A stretch of DNA of 64,000 nt from Ganoderma boninense. Its lineage: Eukaryota; Basidiomycota; Agaricomycetes; Polyporales; Polyporaceae. Every line of letters starts with the position of its first letter. Positions within the stretch are counted from its first letter, which is position 1. Under the pieces are notes generated by a model, which saw only the letters and a program-made list of their open reading frames with translations, searched no databases and was not told the DNA's origin. The DNA lies in contig CM035304.1 in the NCBI GenBank assembly GCA_002900995.3, forward strand, positions 3,008,823 through 3,072,822, given 5' to 3'. Positions 12,880 through 24,665 of the stretch are shown here, piece after piece. A program made the position numbers and the translations under genes.

Positions 12880-15214
12880 ATGGCCACAGCCCAAGGTCCG
12901 GGTCGCCCCACCCGCAAGGCGAAACAAGCGGCGCTGGATCAAAAGGGTCAATAGCATTCTCGTACATAGCATGTGCTCGACTGACCGGTGGCACTTGGGT
13001 AGTCTGGACAAGCGACCTCCCACAAGTCAGGAAGCGCGCGCTCTCGTCGACGGCGGACAAACAGGAGCCCATCAAGGAGAAAAAGGCTAGACACAGATAT
13101 GGTGAGGTTTTTGCAAGTTGAAGGCTTCGATATAGTCTGATAATGCGCACCTCGTCGAACCCAGCGAAATCTTCAGTGACAGATGGCTCCACTACCGGTG
13201 GACGCGCGCGGCAGAACGCTGACTCGGAGGCTAACGTTCCGCCCCGGTTTGCCAGAAGTACGTGAGTTTCATGTCTAAGATTTCTCACAGTTAGCTCATA
13301 CACGATTAGAAAAGAAGAACGTCCTCCTCGCAGCTGATTTCGAGAGCTCTGGAGACGAGGACATACCACTCAGTGCGGCGTCACCTCGCGCTGCTCTGAA
13401 AGCGCCATCACGCGTATCAACTGAGAAGACCACCCACGTCGAGAGCCTCCACGACCCCCACGACGAGGCCCCCAACAGCGAGGATGACCTATCAGACGAC
13501 AGTGCCGATCCTGAGGCCCGCGAGCAAGCAATTGCTGAGCAGTCCGAGTCTGACGATGAGGTGTTGGCGTCGATGGAGGCCCGTGGCGATACAGATGCGC
13601 TTGGCGCTCGCCTTGCGGCAGAGGTGAGTGTGGTTGGTTCGGCAACTCAATGAGACCTTGCTCACATCAACTTCACGGTCCTCACCTAGCAGCCTATGTG
13701 GGCCCCGAGCCAGGAGTCGAAGGTCAGTCTTGAGAGTACGAAGGGCAAGTCGAGCCACACGTCCAGCGGGAAGAAGGTCAGTACTACGAGCGTCCGCCCG
13801 TGGCCAGGCATTTCTGACAGCTTCTTTCCCAGGCTGCCGGACCCAGCAAGACAGAGTTGCGGGCGCAACAAGAGGTTGGCACGCACTATGTCTTTACCAT
13901 GTCCCGTTCTGCCTCACCGTGCATGTCTGTTATAGCGTCCTGTATTCAAGACGCCTGCTACAGCCTCTCACAGTTCTCATCCTCCGACGGCCTCTCAGTT
14001 GTCTCTCTCCGCTCAGACTAGCTCCGCTGCTCTGACAGCCCCCGCGGCGACTGCTGGTAAAGACGACCCCTCCGACTCTGACTCCGACTTCGAGATCGTC
14101 GACGATCCTACCGCCGCAATGCGTCCGCAAGACTACCATATCGTCTTCCCTGCACAGGGCGGCCCGCTTTCAATCAAGGTCCAACACTCCGACATTCAAG
14201 ACGCTCTTCAGGCCACCATTGCCCGCCTTGAACGCAAGATTGTGTCCGAGGAGGCCTTCCCTGAGGCTCACAAACGCGGCAAAGGAGTCCGGATGGCCAT
14301 GGTAGAGACTGTGCGGGAGCTCACGCCGACCGACAAGTATCAAGCTCTTCTAACTCGTCTTATCACCGACGGGAGGTTCACCCGTTCACTTTCCAGTATT
14401 GTAAGTCGTCACTCCTTCCTTATCCTTGCGCCTCATTGATGGCCCTTTGCAGCCTAACCAAAGGATCAGCACTTTCCGAGGCAAGGTCAAGGAGAAGAGC
14501 AACATTTCAGTCGTCTCGTTCTTTGGCCTCGTCCAAGGGCAGGCCAAAGACCACGTTGACTGGCTACTTCCCCATCTCATCTACGTCTATCCGACAGACT
14601 TCGAGGTACGTCATTCTCCGCATGTCGTTCTACATGCCGTCTGTTGACTGATTTATAGAAACGCCAAATCTCCGAGGGACAACCGTACAAGGCTCCCATC
14701 GTTTCCAACGTCCTTCGCGAATCCTTCTTCAAGGGTACGAAGTCATTTTATAGTCGGCACGAGGACATTTTCACGTCCTCTCTTCCTGGACGTTATGAAC
14801 GTGAGATTCCCATGGCCATGTTGGCTCTTGTGGGTGCAGCGGTACGTGATTCCTCTCCACTCGCGCATCTCCGTGTACTGATATCTTGGCGACAAGATCC
14901 ATGCATCGCTCATGGATTGGAAGTCTGGAGACTTTGTCAGTTCCAGCAATTTCTCCTCTGACAGGTACCTCGACGCATACAAGGAACACATGATCCTTCT
15001 CACGGAGATCAAGTCAAAGGCTCCCATGAAGTACCACACGCTCATGTACAAGCTCTTCGACGAGGCTAGGTAGTCGTATTTTCCCCAGTCATCAATCATT
15101 TTTACAGTCTAACAATATCTGTTACTTAGCGGCGTGGCTCCAGTTGTTCATGTGGCTCCTCTCAGGGCCTCCGCGATCGCTCATCTCAACCTTGACGCGA
15201 TGGAGGAGGACTAA
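12880..15214 (+). CDS. DUF6532-domain protein carried inside the transposon
   Basis: Multi-exon gene of unknown function lying wholly inside the Plavaka TIRs. The N-terminal half is basic then acidic and low complexity (GRPTRKAKQAALDQK; KKNVLLAADFESSGDEDIPL). The C-terminal half is a folded domain I recognise as DUF6532: YHIVFPAQGGPLSIKVQHSDIQD cut by short linkers, KRGKGVRMAMVETVRELT, FRGKVKEKSNISVVSFFGL, KAPIVSNVLRESFFKG, REIPMAMLALVGAAIHASLMDWKSG, and YLDAYKEHMILLTEI. Clear short introns separate exons, for example near 14401-14453, 14607-14658 and 14842-14896. The end is LDAMEED with stop 15212-15214. The start at 12880 (MATAQGPGRPTRK) is uncertain; 12793 is possible. The product may be nuclear. 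Whether it helps transposition or is passenger DNA is unknown. Confidence 0.72.
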
Positions 15215-15737
15215 GATTTCTTTCTACTTATATCGTTGGTATCTCTTCCCTCTGTCTAGCTTCCGAGCCACTCTAGCACCGTCATCTTTAATCCCTGCCT
15301 CGCTAATGTGGATCTGCCGCCATTGTAAACATCGCGCCTCTCGAGTTTTCGTGTCTCCACCATTCATTTCCATTCCCATCCTCTCGTATCTTACACTGAT
15401 ACACCCGTCGTTCCCTTAACGCTCCTCATAATCCTAATACCGCATCGCCGCCCCTTACATATCATCTATTACATGTCTCGTCGGACACTTGTTTTAATAT
15501 AATACACCATATCTAATGGATAAAATCTGTGTGAGCAACCCCTCGCCCTGAACAGGCTAAGTCAATATCCTGCAAGACACAGGTCTCGTTATATGTTCTT
15601 GATTGCTAGTTATAGACTTCAGTACGTTCATTTTATACATCAGTAACACACTAACTCTCGCTCGTTATATCCGGACCTTGATAACGAGACTAATCCACTA
15701 ATTTACCTCGTTATATGTAATTAGACTCACTTACCAG
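15215..15737. other. right subterminal region of the transposon
   Basis: Non-coding DNA between the DUF6532 stop and the right TIR. It is more AT-rich than the surroundings, and the phrase CTCGTTATAT recurs three times (near 15584, 15660 and 15706). This could be a subterminal transposase site, but that is inference from repetition only. Confidence 0.45.
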
Positions 15738-15765
15738 TTATTAGCGACCGAGGTTTTCCCTGATG
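15738..15765 (-). repeat. right terminal inverted repeat of the Plavaka element
   Basis: Read inward it begins CATCAGGGAAAACCTCG, matching the left end at 24 of 28 positions. The TA at 15766-15767 completes the target duplication, and the sequence after it resumes homology with 29808 onward in the second block. Confidence 0.88.
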
Positions 15766-15767
15766 TA

Positions 15768-16688
15768 GCAGCGTAGATGTACGTATACCACGTCTCGGAA
15801 CGTCCTTCCAAACTCCGATCCGACCAGATCATGGAACGAGAGAACAATGAAAAACTAGATGGCGGTGATGGGGGTCGAAAGCAGCCATGAAATATTACGC
15901 GCCCGTCCAACGGCGAGAACATTTGGGCCGCGTGGCCTCCAAGTCACGCCCACGATGCCGTGTAAGTAATTCACCATATGCTTGAACCACACGTTTTCAA
16001 GGAATCGACAACAAAGGATGCATACTTTCAAATTTTTACCAATTGTAAACCCAATGGGAATGGAAGGAGAGGAAGGTAAGTTCATGGACGTACTACTTAA
16101 TCAGTGGCGGTGCAGGGGGCTGCTCAGGACGCTGGTTTGGAATATTTACAATCATTGCAACCTCAGTCACGGTGCCAGGCTCCTGCGACTCGGACGTGGC
16201 CCAACGTGCCTAGTAAAATATTCGACGATATCAACGGCCATACAGAAATTATAAGCTGTAAATATGTCATCAGTTCGACCTGGATTGGAAGGAGACAACG
16301 TGTGTGGGCGGTTGAGACAATAGCCGCGACTCGATCATTCGGCTGTCACGGGCGCTTTCCGAGTTCAGCCCGTTCTTTCTCAACCACCACCGCCCGCGAC
16401 CCGCCCCTACAGCATTTCTGAGTTTCAATACCCTCACTGCGCTGTGAACCGACTCGGTACAGGCAACTATTACTATTACCTTATTGGTGTTTGAATAGCA
16501 CTGGGAAAGAACAAAACCCCCCTGCAGGTATGCAACGACGTCCCCTCTCCCCATCTTTTCGAACCATCGACTCGTCGCCTTCAACCACCTTCTCCCCCTG
16601 CCCCACCCACCTTCTCCCCCTGCCCCACCCACCTTCTCCCCCTGCCCCACCCACCTTCTCCCCTCCCGCTTATATCGTCGTCTTTGCC
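15768..16688. other. upstream region of FunK1-b
   Basis: Non-coding DNA homologous to 29808-30664 in the second block with scattered substitutions and indels. It contains a minisatellite close to the kinase start. No separate gene was seen. Confidence 0.55.
16588..16665 (+). repeat. 22-bp minisatellite in the FunK1-b leader
   Basis: Three full copies and part of a fourth of CCTTCTCCCCCTGCCCCACC plus two bases (16588-16609, 16610-16631, 16632-16653). The second block has the unit essentially unexpanded at about 30607-30640, so the expansion is specific to this copy. Confidence 0.85.
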
Positions 16689-19469
16689 ATGCCCCCTCGC
16701 TCCGTGAGCTTTGCTGAATCCACTCTTCTTCCAGAGAGCGACTCCCCGCCCCGCTTCAATAGGGCCAACGCTCACGTCTCCAACACTGTTCCCAACCTGG
16801 AAGAAAACTGAGCCGAACTTCGCTGCAACATGCACGGAAAGATTACCCTCCTCTCAATTAAGACGTTCCTCGAAACATTCTTCCCATCCATCGATGTCGA
16901 CGAGCCCACTCAGCCCAACATCTTTGAGAACATGGACACCCCTACTTGTGAGAAGCAGATGTACGAGAATCTCGTGAGCGTCATCTCGTGTCCCCGTCGT
17001 TCTTCATAGGACTAATCTCACAACCGCTACAGCCGCGGATACTGAACGAGGCGGGCATCACCGCCAACTTCACCTTCGTCGCCACCCCCTACCAATCTGA
17101 CCAGACTGACCCCAGCAAGCAGTCTGTCGACTGCGGTATGTACCCCAATGAGCACACTCCGGTGTCCGAGAACGGTGCGGTATACGCTCGTGTCGACTGG
17201 GCGGGCCTCGATCTCTCCATCGAATGCAAGTGCCACTCGACGGATCAAGACCCTCTCGACGATGGCAAGGATAACGGCGAGCCAACAGCAGACAAGCGTC
17301 AGGAAGCCCTCGGACAGATCCTCTCGTACGCCGAGCTCATATTCCGATACCAGCATCGTATGTTCCACTTCATGATCGTGTTCCTCGGCACGGAGGCGCG
17401 CATCGTGCGCTTCGATCGCTCCGGCATCTTCGCCACTCACAAGTTCAGCCTGAAGCAGGAGGGCCACTGGCTTGTCGAGTTCCTCTGCGCCTACACGGCT
17501 TTGTCCTCCGTCGAGCGTGGTTACGACCCGACCGCCACGCGCGTCGTGCGTGGGAGTGCGACGTGGAAGGCGATGAAGCAAAAGGCCGACGCAGTGAATA
17601 ACAAGGACCAGCGCGATTACGTCCGCGAGCTTTTTAAGCAGTCACTTGACGAGGAGTGGCCGTGGTGGGTCATGGAAGTCCACCCTGAGGCGTCGAAGTC
17701 GGGGAAACGGCAGCTCAAGCGACGCTTCCTCGTCGGGAAGCCCCACTTCCAAGCTCCTGGCGTCGCCGGCCGCGGCACACGGGGTTACGTCGCTTTTCCG
17801 GCCAACGCGAAAGGCCAGCCGCTCAAGAGCGGGAAGTTCGTGTACCTCAAAGACGCATGGCGCGTTGACTACCCGGATATCGAACAGGAGGGCAAGGTTC
17901 TCCAGTACCTAAACGAGAAGGAGGTTCCGTACATTCCAACCCTTGTCGTTCATGGCGACGTCCCCAACCAGGTCACCGAGTCTCAAGAGCTCTGGCGGCA
18001 GTTCAACCCCAAGGCGAGTCGTTGCCCGTTGAAAAGGCATCCACACTATCGCCTCGTCGTAGCTGAGGTTGGGAAACCACTGGATGCGTTCGGCGATAAC
18101 TCTTGGGAGCTTATCACAGCTTTGATGTGTTGCATCCAAGGTATGTTCATGCTCGGCTTCTATGACCGTATTATGTCTAAACATTCCGACCTATTCAGCC
18201 CACGAGAGTGCTTACAAAGCTGGCGTAATTCACCGCGATATCAGTTCTGGGAACCTCCTCTTGTACAGACAAGACAACGGGGCATGGTGCGGGCTCCTGA
18301 ACGACTGGGAGCTGTCGAAGAAGATGGATTACAGCTCATTCGAAGGAAGACAGCCTGACCGCACCGTGAGCTTTCCCTTACCAGTATATCTGCGCCTCTC
18401 ATACTGACAGCCATTCGCATAGGGCACGTGGCAGTTCATGTCCGTGCACGCGCTCAATGACCCGCTTAGGAAGATGGTTATTCAAGACGAGCTCGAGTCC
18501 TTCTTCCACGTCTTGTTGCATTACGCCCTCCGTTTCCTCCCTCATAACCTCAACTACGATGAAGTCGGCCGGTTTCTTCACGAATATTTCGACGCGGCCG
18601 GAGCGAACACGAATGGTTACTGTTGTGGCAAGACCAAGAGTCAAGTCGTCGAGACCGGCATCATCAAAATTTCGACCTACAATGGCGTTCGCGACCCGGA
18701 AAACGCTACGCTTAGGTTCATCTGGCCGTCTCCGCGGGTTGTAGCTCCTCCCCAAGACGAGCCAAGGACCCCTTCGAAGTGCTATTCACGCTCCCCGTCC
18801 CCCGGTTGTTCTTCCTCTCCATCTTACGTCGCCATCTTCGATCCAAACCTTACGCCGCTGCCATCCGAATGTACTCCGCCGCCTGAGGAGAGGATGGAAT
18901 ACGATCCGGAGCCGATCACTGAGAAGGATCACCCCATGAACCACATCGTCAACGAGCTCTTGTCGTGGTTCAAGGCCTACTACTCATTCGACATCGCGCC
19001 ACGTCGTCGCGCCGTCTCCGGCAACGTCATCCCCACAGACGGCGTTGTTCCGCGGCGCACCGTTGGGGTCCAGCTGCTTACCAAACACAAGTCCGAGAAC
19101 GCGATAGGGAGCCGGCAGACGCGTGCCGCCGTCGCCGCGGCGTCGAGCAGCGCCGACCTGCAACGCGACGCAGAGAAGCAGTTGAAGCGCTCTGAGCTGG
19201 AGGACGCGCAGCTCGCGAAGAACAGGGAGCTCAGCGCCAAGCTTGACGACCACACGGCCATCTTAGCCCTGCTCGACGAGGCGTTGGATAAGGTGTGGCC
19301 AGTCGGAGACAGGCAAGTCGACAAGAAGCCCGCGAAGGGGTTCGTGCCTCCAAAACGCCTCCTGCCTCAGGGCTCGACAACCTCTCGCACCGCGTCTAAG
19401 AGACGGGCTGGGGACGAGCTTGCGGGTGACGTGAGCGAGCACAAGCCCTCCAAGAGGAGCCGTCCCTGA
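16689..19469 (+). pseudogene. FunK1-b protein kinase with a premature stop near the N-terminus
   Basis: Exons 16689-16973, 17033-18140, 18199-18365 and 18423-19469 splice in frame (869 codons counting stops). Codon 41 is TGA (16809-16811), where the second copy has CGA (NLEQNRAEL there, NLEEN-stop here). Everything downstream is open: YQSDQTDPSKQSVDCGMYP, ECKCHSTDQDP, FVYLKDAWRVDY, VPYIPTLVVHGDV, catalytic loop VIHRDISSGN, LNDWELSK, DRT-GTWQFMSV, and a basic tail ending KRSRP. A short product could start at the later Met (HGKITLL..., 16830) still within exon 1, so partial function is possible; otherwise this is a recently disabled kinase gene. The second copy at 30665 has the converse damage. 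Confidence 0.82.
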
Positions 19470-20223
19470 GTGGGTCTGGGGACCGTTCTCCCCTGGTGAC
19501 ACCCACCGCGCGTATACTTGTCTCATTCGCCCCGAGTACACTTCATCAATTTCAATGTGCTGCGAAATCTCTGTTGCCCCATGCTTCGGCGCCGCTGCAT
19601 GTAGCGGTTCGTTTCTATCCTTAGATGACATCGGTGGCTGCCATAATCAAAGCCTTGCGCTTCAGAACCTACATGACTGTGGAACGAGCCTCTTCTGCGC
19701 ACGAATCACGTCTAAGCTCGAAGCTCGCATCACTTCAAGAACGCCTTCTTTATCGTAGACTTAGGCGCACCTTCCTCACGACGTCGACCTTGTCGCAGTC
19801 AAAAGCTTCCTCAGTTACCGTATATAAGCAGTGTGTACTATTGTTTTGTCTGAAGTTTCAAGGTTGACTGCTTTGAAATCGCCATCCGCTTTCCGTCGAA
19901 AAGTCACAGTGGGAAGGCTGACGGTAATGCCACCCGTACCGGCACTCCAGGATACTAACAGTGGCCGCAGGCACAGTGCCCATCAAACGAAAGCCAGACC
20001 TCAGACGTACCTGCATCATGTTATACGGTCATACCGATATAGATTAGGTGTTCGACACAATTATACCGCCCTGAGCGGTGAATATACTTAGATACTAATC
20101 GTTGATTATGATTCTTATCCAATGTTACACGGGGACAGAATAAATTCAGAGAAGAAAGCGATACGACCGATCGCGAAGGGTTAACAGCCCTCCCGGCGAT
20201 GATATACGACTTGGCTGACGAGC
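19470..20223. other. intergenic between convergent FunK1-b and FunK1-c
   Basis: Homologous to 33350-34403. A small frame beginning at 19625 (MTSVAAIIKALRFRTYMTVE...) is kept for about 68 codons in both blocks. That may only reflect the recent duplication, so it is not called as a gene. Confidence 0.5.
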
Positions 20224-22559
20224 TCAAGCGAAGTTCGGCATCCGCTTGGCCGGCTCCCCTTCACTGCTGTCCTCGCGAGGACGCTTCGACCCAATCTGTT
20301 TAATCGAGCACGAAGCAGAACTAGTGTTCTTCAGGTCAGAAACACCTGATCCCGGCTTCATGTCCTTGCCCTTGTCGCTGCGTGGCCACCCGAAGTCACG
20401 GAGGTGTCTCGATATGAGCCCAATCATCCAATCGTGCGTCTCCATCCTTTCGGCGAGTTGTACTCTGGCATGCTGGTCTTCGTCCTCCCCCTCGTTTGCG
20501 CCCTTCGTCCTACACATCTTCACGTCGTAGAGCGCCTGGAACCCTCTGAGGAGCTCGTCAAGGAGCCTGTTGATGGGGTGACGCCAGCAGGTCACCCTGC
20601 CATTGCACTCCGAGTCGCCGCTCCCAGACGGGGTACCGGACGGGGGCATGTAGTAGAATTCAAGAGTCTGCGTCTGCCTCCCCGCGGCGTCCGTCATGCC
20701 ACGGGCGACGAGGGCGACGTCGATGACGCCCCGCCGCATGGTGAAGTACTTCATATGGCCACACGAATAGCCGGAGAGCCCCTCCACATAGTCGTCGAAA
20801 TAACTGTGGAAGAAGCGCTCCGTGGCTTCGTCGGAGAGATTGTGGGGCAGGAACCGAACGGCGTAGTATACGAGGACGTAGAAGAACGACTCGAGGTCGT
20901 CGGAGATCGTGCGGGCCTTGGTCTTGCGGAGCAATGTCCCTACGGACATGAACTGCCAGGTACCCTGGGAGTCGGAAATCAGTGGCAAGACTTACGTGCA
21001 GGGCGTAGAGAGCGTACCACTCTGTCGAGTTGCTTTTCGCTGCATTCGGTTGATCCTGCATCTATTATGCCTGACAGCTCCCAGTCGTTGAGAAGGCCCA
21101 TCCAGTTACCGTCTGCGTCCTGATGCAGGAGGATGTTCCCTGCACTGATGTCGCGGTGAATGTACCCCGCGGCACACGCCTCTTCGTGGGCTACGAAAGA
21201 AGTTTGTGAGACGAAGCCAACCCCCATGATATACACTGCGATAGAACGTACCGACTAGGCCACAGAACAATGCCCAGACGAGTTGGAACCCGTTTTCGAA
21301 CGCTGAGAGTGGCTTACAGACCTCGGCCACGACGAGGCGATAGTGCTGATGCGCCTCCAAGGGGCAGTCGTCTCGAGTCTTGCCCGAGTGATAATCGAGC
21401 CACTTGTCGTAAGACTGTGCGCTCTGGTCCAGGTCGCCGTGGCAGATGAGAGTGGGGACGTGGGATACATTGGCGGTGTTGAGAGTCTTCAAGATAGTGC
21501 CCTCTTTGCGCATGTCCTCCTTGTCGCGACGCCAGGCATCTTTTAGGTACACGAAGTCTCCTTCGGGTTCTCCGGTACTATTCAATCGCACGGCGACGTA
21601 TCCGCGAGTGGAGCGGCCCACAATGCCGCTGGTGTAGTAATGAGGTTTGCCGACCGCAAAAGACTGCTCAGACATGGTCTCTGCGTCCACCACCGAGAGC
21701 CTCCACCACGGCCATTTGTAGTCGAGAGACTCGTTGAAGAGCTTTTGAACGTGGCTCTCCGGCTCCTTCTTCGTAGCATTCGCGCCGTGCGTCTTCCACT
21801 GGCGCCAGAGCGGGTCGGTGGTGCTAATGAGGGAGGCTCGGGGATCATGTCCGCGCTCTGTGCGCCCGAGAGTGCAGTAGCGGACGACGAACGCCGTGAG
21901 CTCATCGCCGCGTTCGATGTAGTCGATCTTTTCAGTCGCGACGATGCCGGAGCGATCGAACCGGAGGACCCGTGCGTAATGGCCGAGGAAAAGGACCATG
22001 AAGACCGCCTGGCGCTGCTGGTACTTGAACGCGAGCTCGGCACATGACAGGACCTCGTCCATCACCGCAGTGCGTTCCACCGCGACTTCTTCGTTTTCTC
22101 CCCTCGCTTCGTCGAAGGGATCCTCGACGGCGGGGTCCAACTGGCACTTGACGAGAAGCTCGAAGCAGGACCACGTCTTTAGGCTTCTGCTTGGCTCGCT
22201 TGGAGTCCAGGGGTCTTGCCCATCGCGCGCACGAACGGAAATGAAGCTCCCGCAATGGACATCTTGCTTCGAGAGGGCGTCCCGGTACGATTCATAAGGT
22301 GTCACCACCAAAGGGCTTGCTTTCGAGGCGCTAAGTGCTGCGGTCTGCCCCGACGTATTTCCATGTTCAAATATTTTCAAGGCAAGAATCGGATAATGAA
22401 ACTTACAATGTATCCATACATGTCTTGCTCACAATGAAAAGCGGGGACCTCGATGAACACGTTTGAGAGCGCGGCGGTCGCCGACTGTCCAGATTCCAGC
22501 GCCGGAAAGAAGTTTCCGATCATGTCGTCAAGACTGATCACGTACGAAGTTCGATCCAT
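20224..22559 (-). CDS. fungal-type protein kinase FunK1-c (intact)
   Basis: Four exons (22559-22407, 22344-21252, 21190-21018, 20964-20224) total 2,160 nt and give 719 residues. The third donor is a GTACGC fixed by alignment to the conserved DR-T/V-GTWQFMS motif. Landmarks are MDRTSYVISLDDMIG at the start, SPLVVTPYESYRDAL after intron 1, LRFDRSGIVATEK, FVYLKDAWRRDKED, HVPTLICHGDLDQS, catalytic loop YIHRDISAGN, LNDWELSG, and SFFYVLVYYAVRFLPHNL. The C-terminus is basic (SKRPRED..EPAKRMPNFA). It is shorter than FunK1-a and -b because the Pro-rich tail is reduced. It is a divergent paralog, not a recent copy of its neighbours, and its close copy is at 34404. Confidence 0.9.
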
Positions 22560-23370
22560 GAGGTTCTAGTGAAATGTGAGAGGGCAGGAGGCCGTCAGTG
22601 GCTGAACGCGGTATGGCAGCCAGGAAATAACACAAACCGGAATCGTCGTTTGGATACGACTTTGAGAGTATAAATGATACAGGGAGGTGAACACGAATAC
22701 GCGAAGGACTCGGCGATCAAAGTGCGTTAGGGAAAGAGGATGATGTGGTGGTTCTCTGGTGGTGGTTGGAAAGTGGTGACGCCGAGTTGGGCGCTCGCGA
22801 TCGTCGGCACTGGCAGCTCCGGCGCCCGGTTAACTTCCGCAGAACTGTGAGAGGTACTGTATCCAGAGCTCATGAGGGTACATAACCCTCGATCACGTCC
22901 AGGGACTCAGCAGGTCGGCGGATTACCCTTTTGTAAAATAGACAAGCATACATGACTGATGAAGCAAACAGTTGCACACTCAACCAAAGCACCTACATGC
23001 TTCCACTGTCATGGCTGGGTCGACACCATAGGTAGTGGCGAGCTGATACGATTCGGTCGCTGCCAAAGTGCTAAAATCCTATGAGCAACGGGTTAAGAAC
23101 GGCCATGTCGTGTTTCCATCGGTGTGACCGGGGCCAATCGGCGCATACAATAGTCGACAGTGTGACGAGGAACACCGGGACTTGCAAATCGCTTGCCATA
23201 ATGTTGAGTCAAATTGCGGCTCAAAACAATTCGAAGTACGTCCACAACTTACCGTATATACGCTTTAATTGCTATATGCAACACAAACATGGAGCGGATA
23301 TTGCGACCTAGAAAACGGTAAACACCATAAGCTGAGCCAACGTTGGTATACGCGCCAGAATTCACAATGG
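22560..23370. other. FunK1-c upstream and RRP46 downstream region
   Basis: Non-coding stretch homologous to 36743-37552. It should hold the FunK1-c promoter. No gene or RNA was recognised. Confidence 0.5.
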
Positions 23371-24289
23371 CTATATCTCCAACTTCTCATCATCCACCTC
23401 CATCTCAACTATCTGTGATGATGGTTCACTTTTCAACTCGGTCTTCACAGCCGTCGCCGCCGTCCTTGTATGCGATCCGATGCTCTCCTTCAAAGCCAAC
23501 CAGACCTCCTTTGCACCCTTTTCCGCAAGCTCGCGTGCCTTCCCCAGCTCTGTGACGTCAAACGGCGCTGCAGTCGTGTAGTTCGTCCAGAGCAGCGAGC
23601 ATTGCGGTGTCCCAGAGGAAGCAGGCCCAGACGCAGGGAGCAAAGACGAAAACAAGAACGCAAAGCACCCACTCCCAGCCAGCTTCCCTAACTCGACCTC
23701 CTCAGGATCCAGAAGAAGTGCCTCTTGACCCGGCTCGGACCTCAACCTCCCTACCGCGACTGCGCAAACGACGCCCCTCATCGGTACAGACGCGGCGTTG
23801 ATGAGCGCGGCTGCCGTCGCGTTGACCAGGCTCGCGACGAGGCTCCCGTTCCAGCCGCGCCCTGCGCTGCCCGTCCCGCTCCCGCTCTCAGACCCACAAA
23901 GGGCCTGCGCGACAACTTGGACGAGCGTACGCGGATGGTGCGAGAGGAATAAGGACGGGGCGAAAATGGATTTGAGGGTCGTCGCGAGAGCTTTCGCATC
24001 CGTGCCCGGGATGCCGGGGAGCGGGCGCACCTGGACGTCGAGCGTCGCCTGTGACGGGTGCTCGTGCGCGATACGAACTTCAATGGGCCCGGAGACCGAC
24101 GCGAGGGACTTCGTCTGTCCTGAAATAGGGAAGAAACCTGTGTTGGGACGTGAGAGATGCGCATATATGCAGTCACTCACCGAAGCCAAACCGCGCGGAG
24201 CCGTCTACCCTGTCCAGCCCCTCGTAGGTGATAGTGATTTGTCTTGCCTCGTCAGGTTTCCTCCCACCAGGACGTGTATGCGCCACCAT
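23371..24289 (-). CDS. RRP46: RNase PH-like exosome subunit, RRP46/EXOSC5 type
   Basis: Two exons split by a short intron (about 24135-24182, G-GTGAGT...TTCAG-GA). The protein begins MVAHTRPGGRKPDEARQITI then YEGLDRVDGSARFGFGQTK, SVSGPIEVRIAHEHPSQATL, HPRTLVQVVAQALC, LINAASVPMRGVVCAVAVG, and an acidic tail. These are RNase PH fold motifs. The lack of an obvious catalytic Arg/Asp set and the SVSGPIE signature suggest the structural exosome subunit Rrp46, though Mtr3-type cannot be excluded by eye. It would act in the RNA exosome ring in nucleus and cytoplasm. The start at 24289 gives the normal N-terminus. It shares a 377-bp divergent promoter with the membrane protein gene. A near-identical copy lies at 37553-38471. 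Confidence 0.82.
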
Positions 24290-24665
24290 GAATGTCGGGG
24301 GCGAGCGGGGTGGGATCGGTCGAGAGGGAGGAGATGGAGCGTGGGCGTCGTGGGGAGAGTGGGAGCAAGGGAAGAAATGACGGCTGCGGAGAAGTTGCGG
24401 AGAGCGCCTGAGACGAGTCCAATCAAGCGTCCGAGGTGGGGACGGCGACCGCAGCGGCGCACTGTCCCTTGACATAGCTCACAACGTCCCCGCTGTCTGA
24501 GTTCATGACAGGCCTCCGACCCCGTCCTCCCCGCCTTCACGGCACCCCCCACAGGCTCTCCTACTCTTACTGCTAAGTCATCCCCGCTCATCCCATCCTC
24601 TCTCCCGATTCCCTACAGCTCCACCCGACCGTGAGTCTGACGGCGAGGGGACCACCAGCGTGGCC

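Larger units (their letters stand above)
8709..15767. mobile_element. Plavaka-type DNA transposon with DUF6532 cargo, TA target duplication
   Basis: The element proper is 8711-15765 (7,055 bp). Its ends are inverted repeats of 28 bp matching at 24 positions: the left begins CATCAGGAAAAACCTCG and the right, read inward, CATCAGGGAAAACCTCG. TA flanks both ends (8709-8710 and 15766-15767). The homologous site in the second gene block (29806-29807) reads TTTTGTAGCAGCG with a single TA and no insert, so the boundaries are supported by an empty-site comparison. Inside are two divergent genes, a Plavaka transposase (-) and a DUF6532 protein (+), with a roughly 490-bp shared upstream region. Both genes look intact. 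Confidence 0.9.

Noticed and set aside
19625..19867. Small ORF conserved in both blocks
   Set aside because: Conservation over about 68 codons is expected from the recent duplication; the frame ends differ and no homology is recognised.
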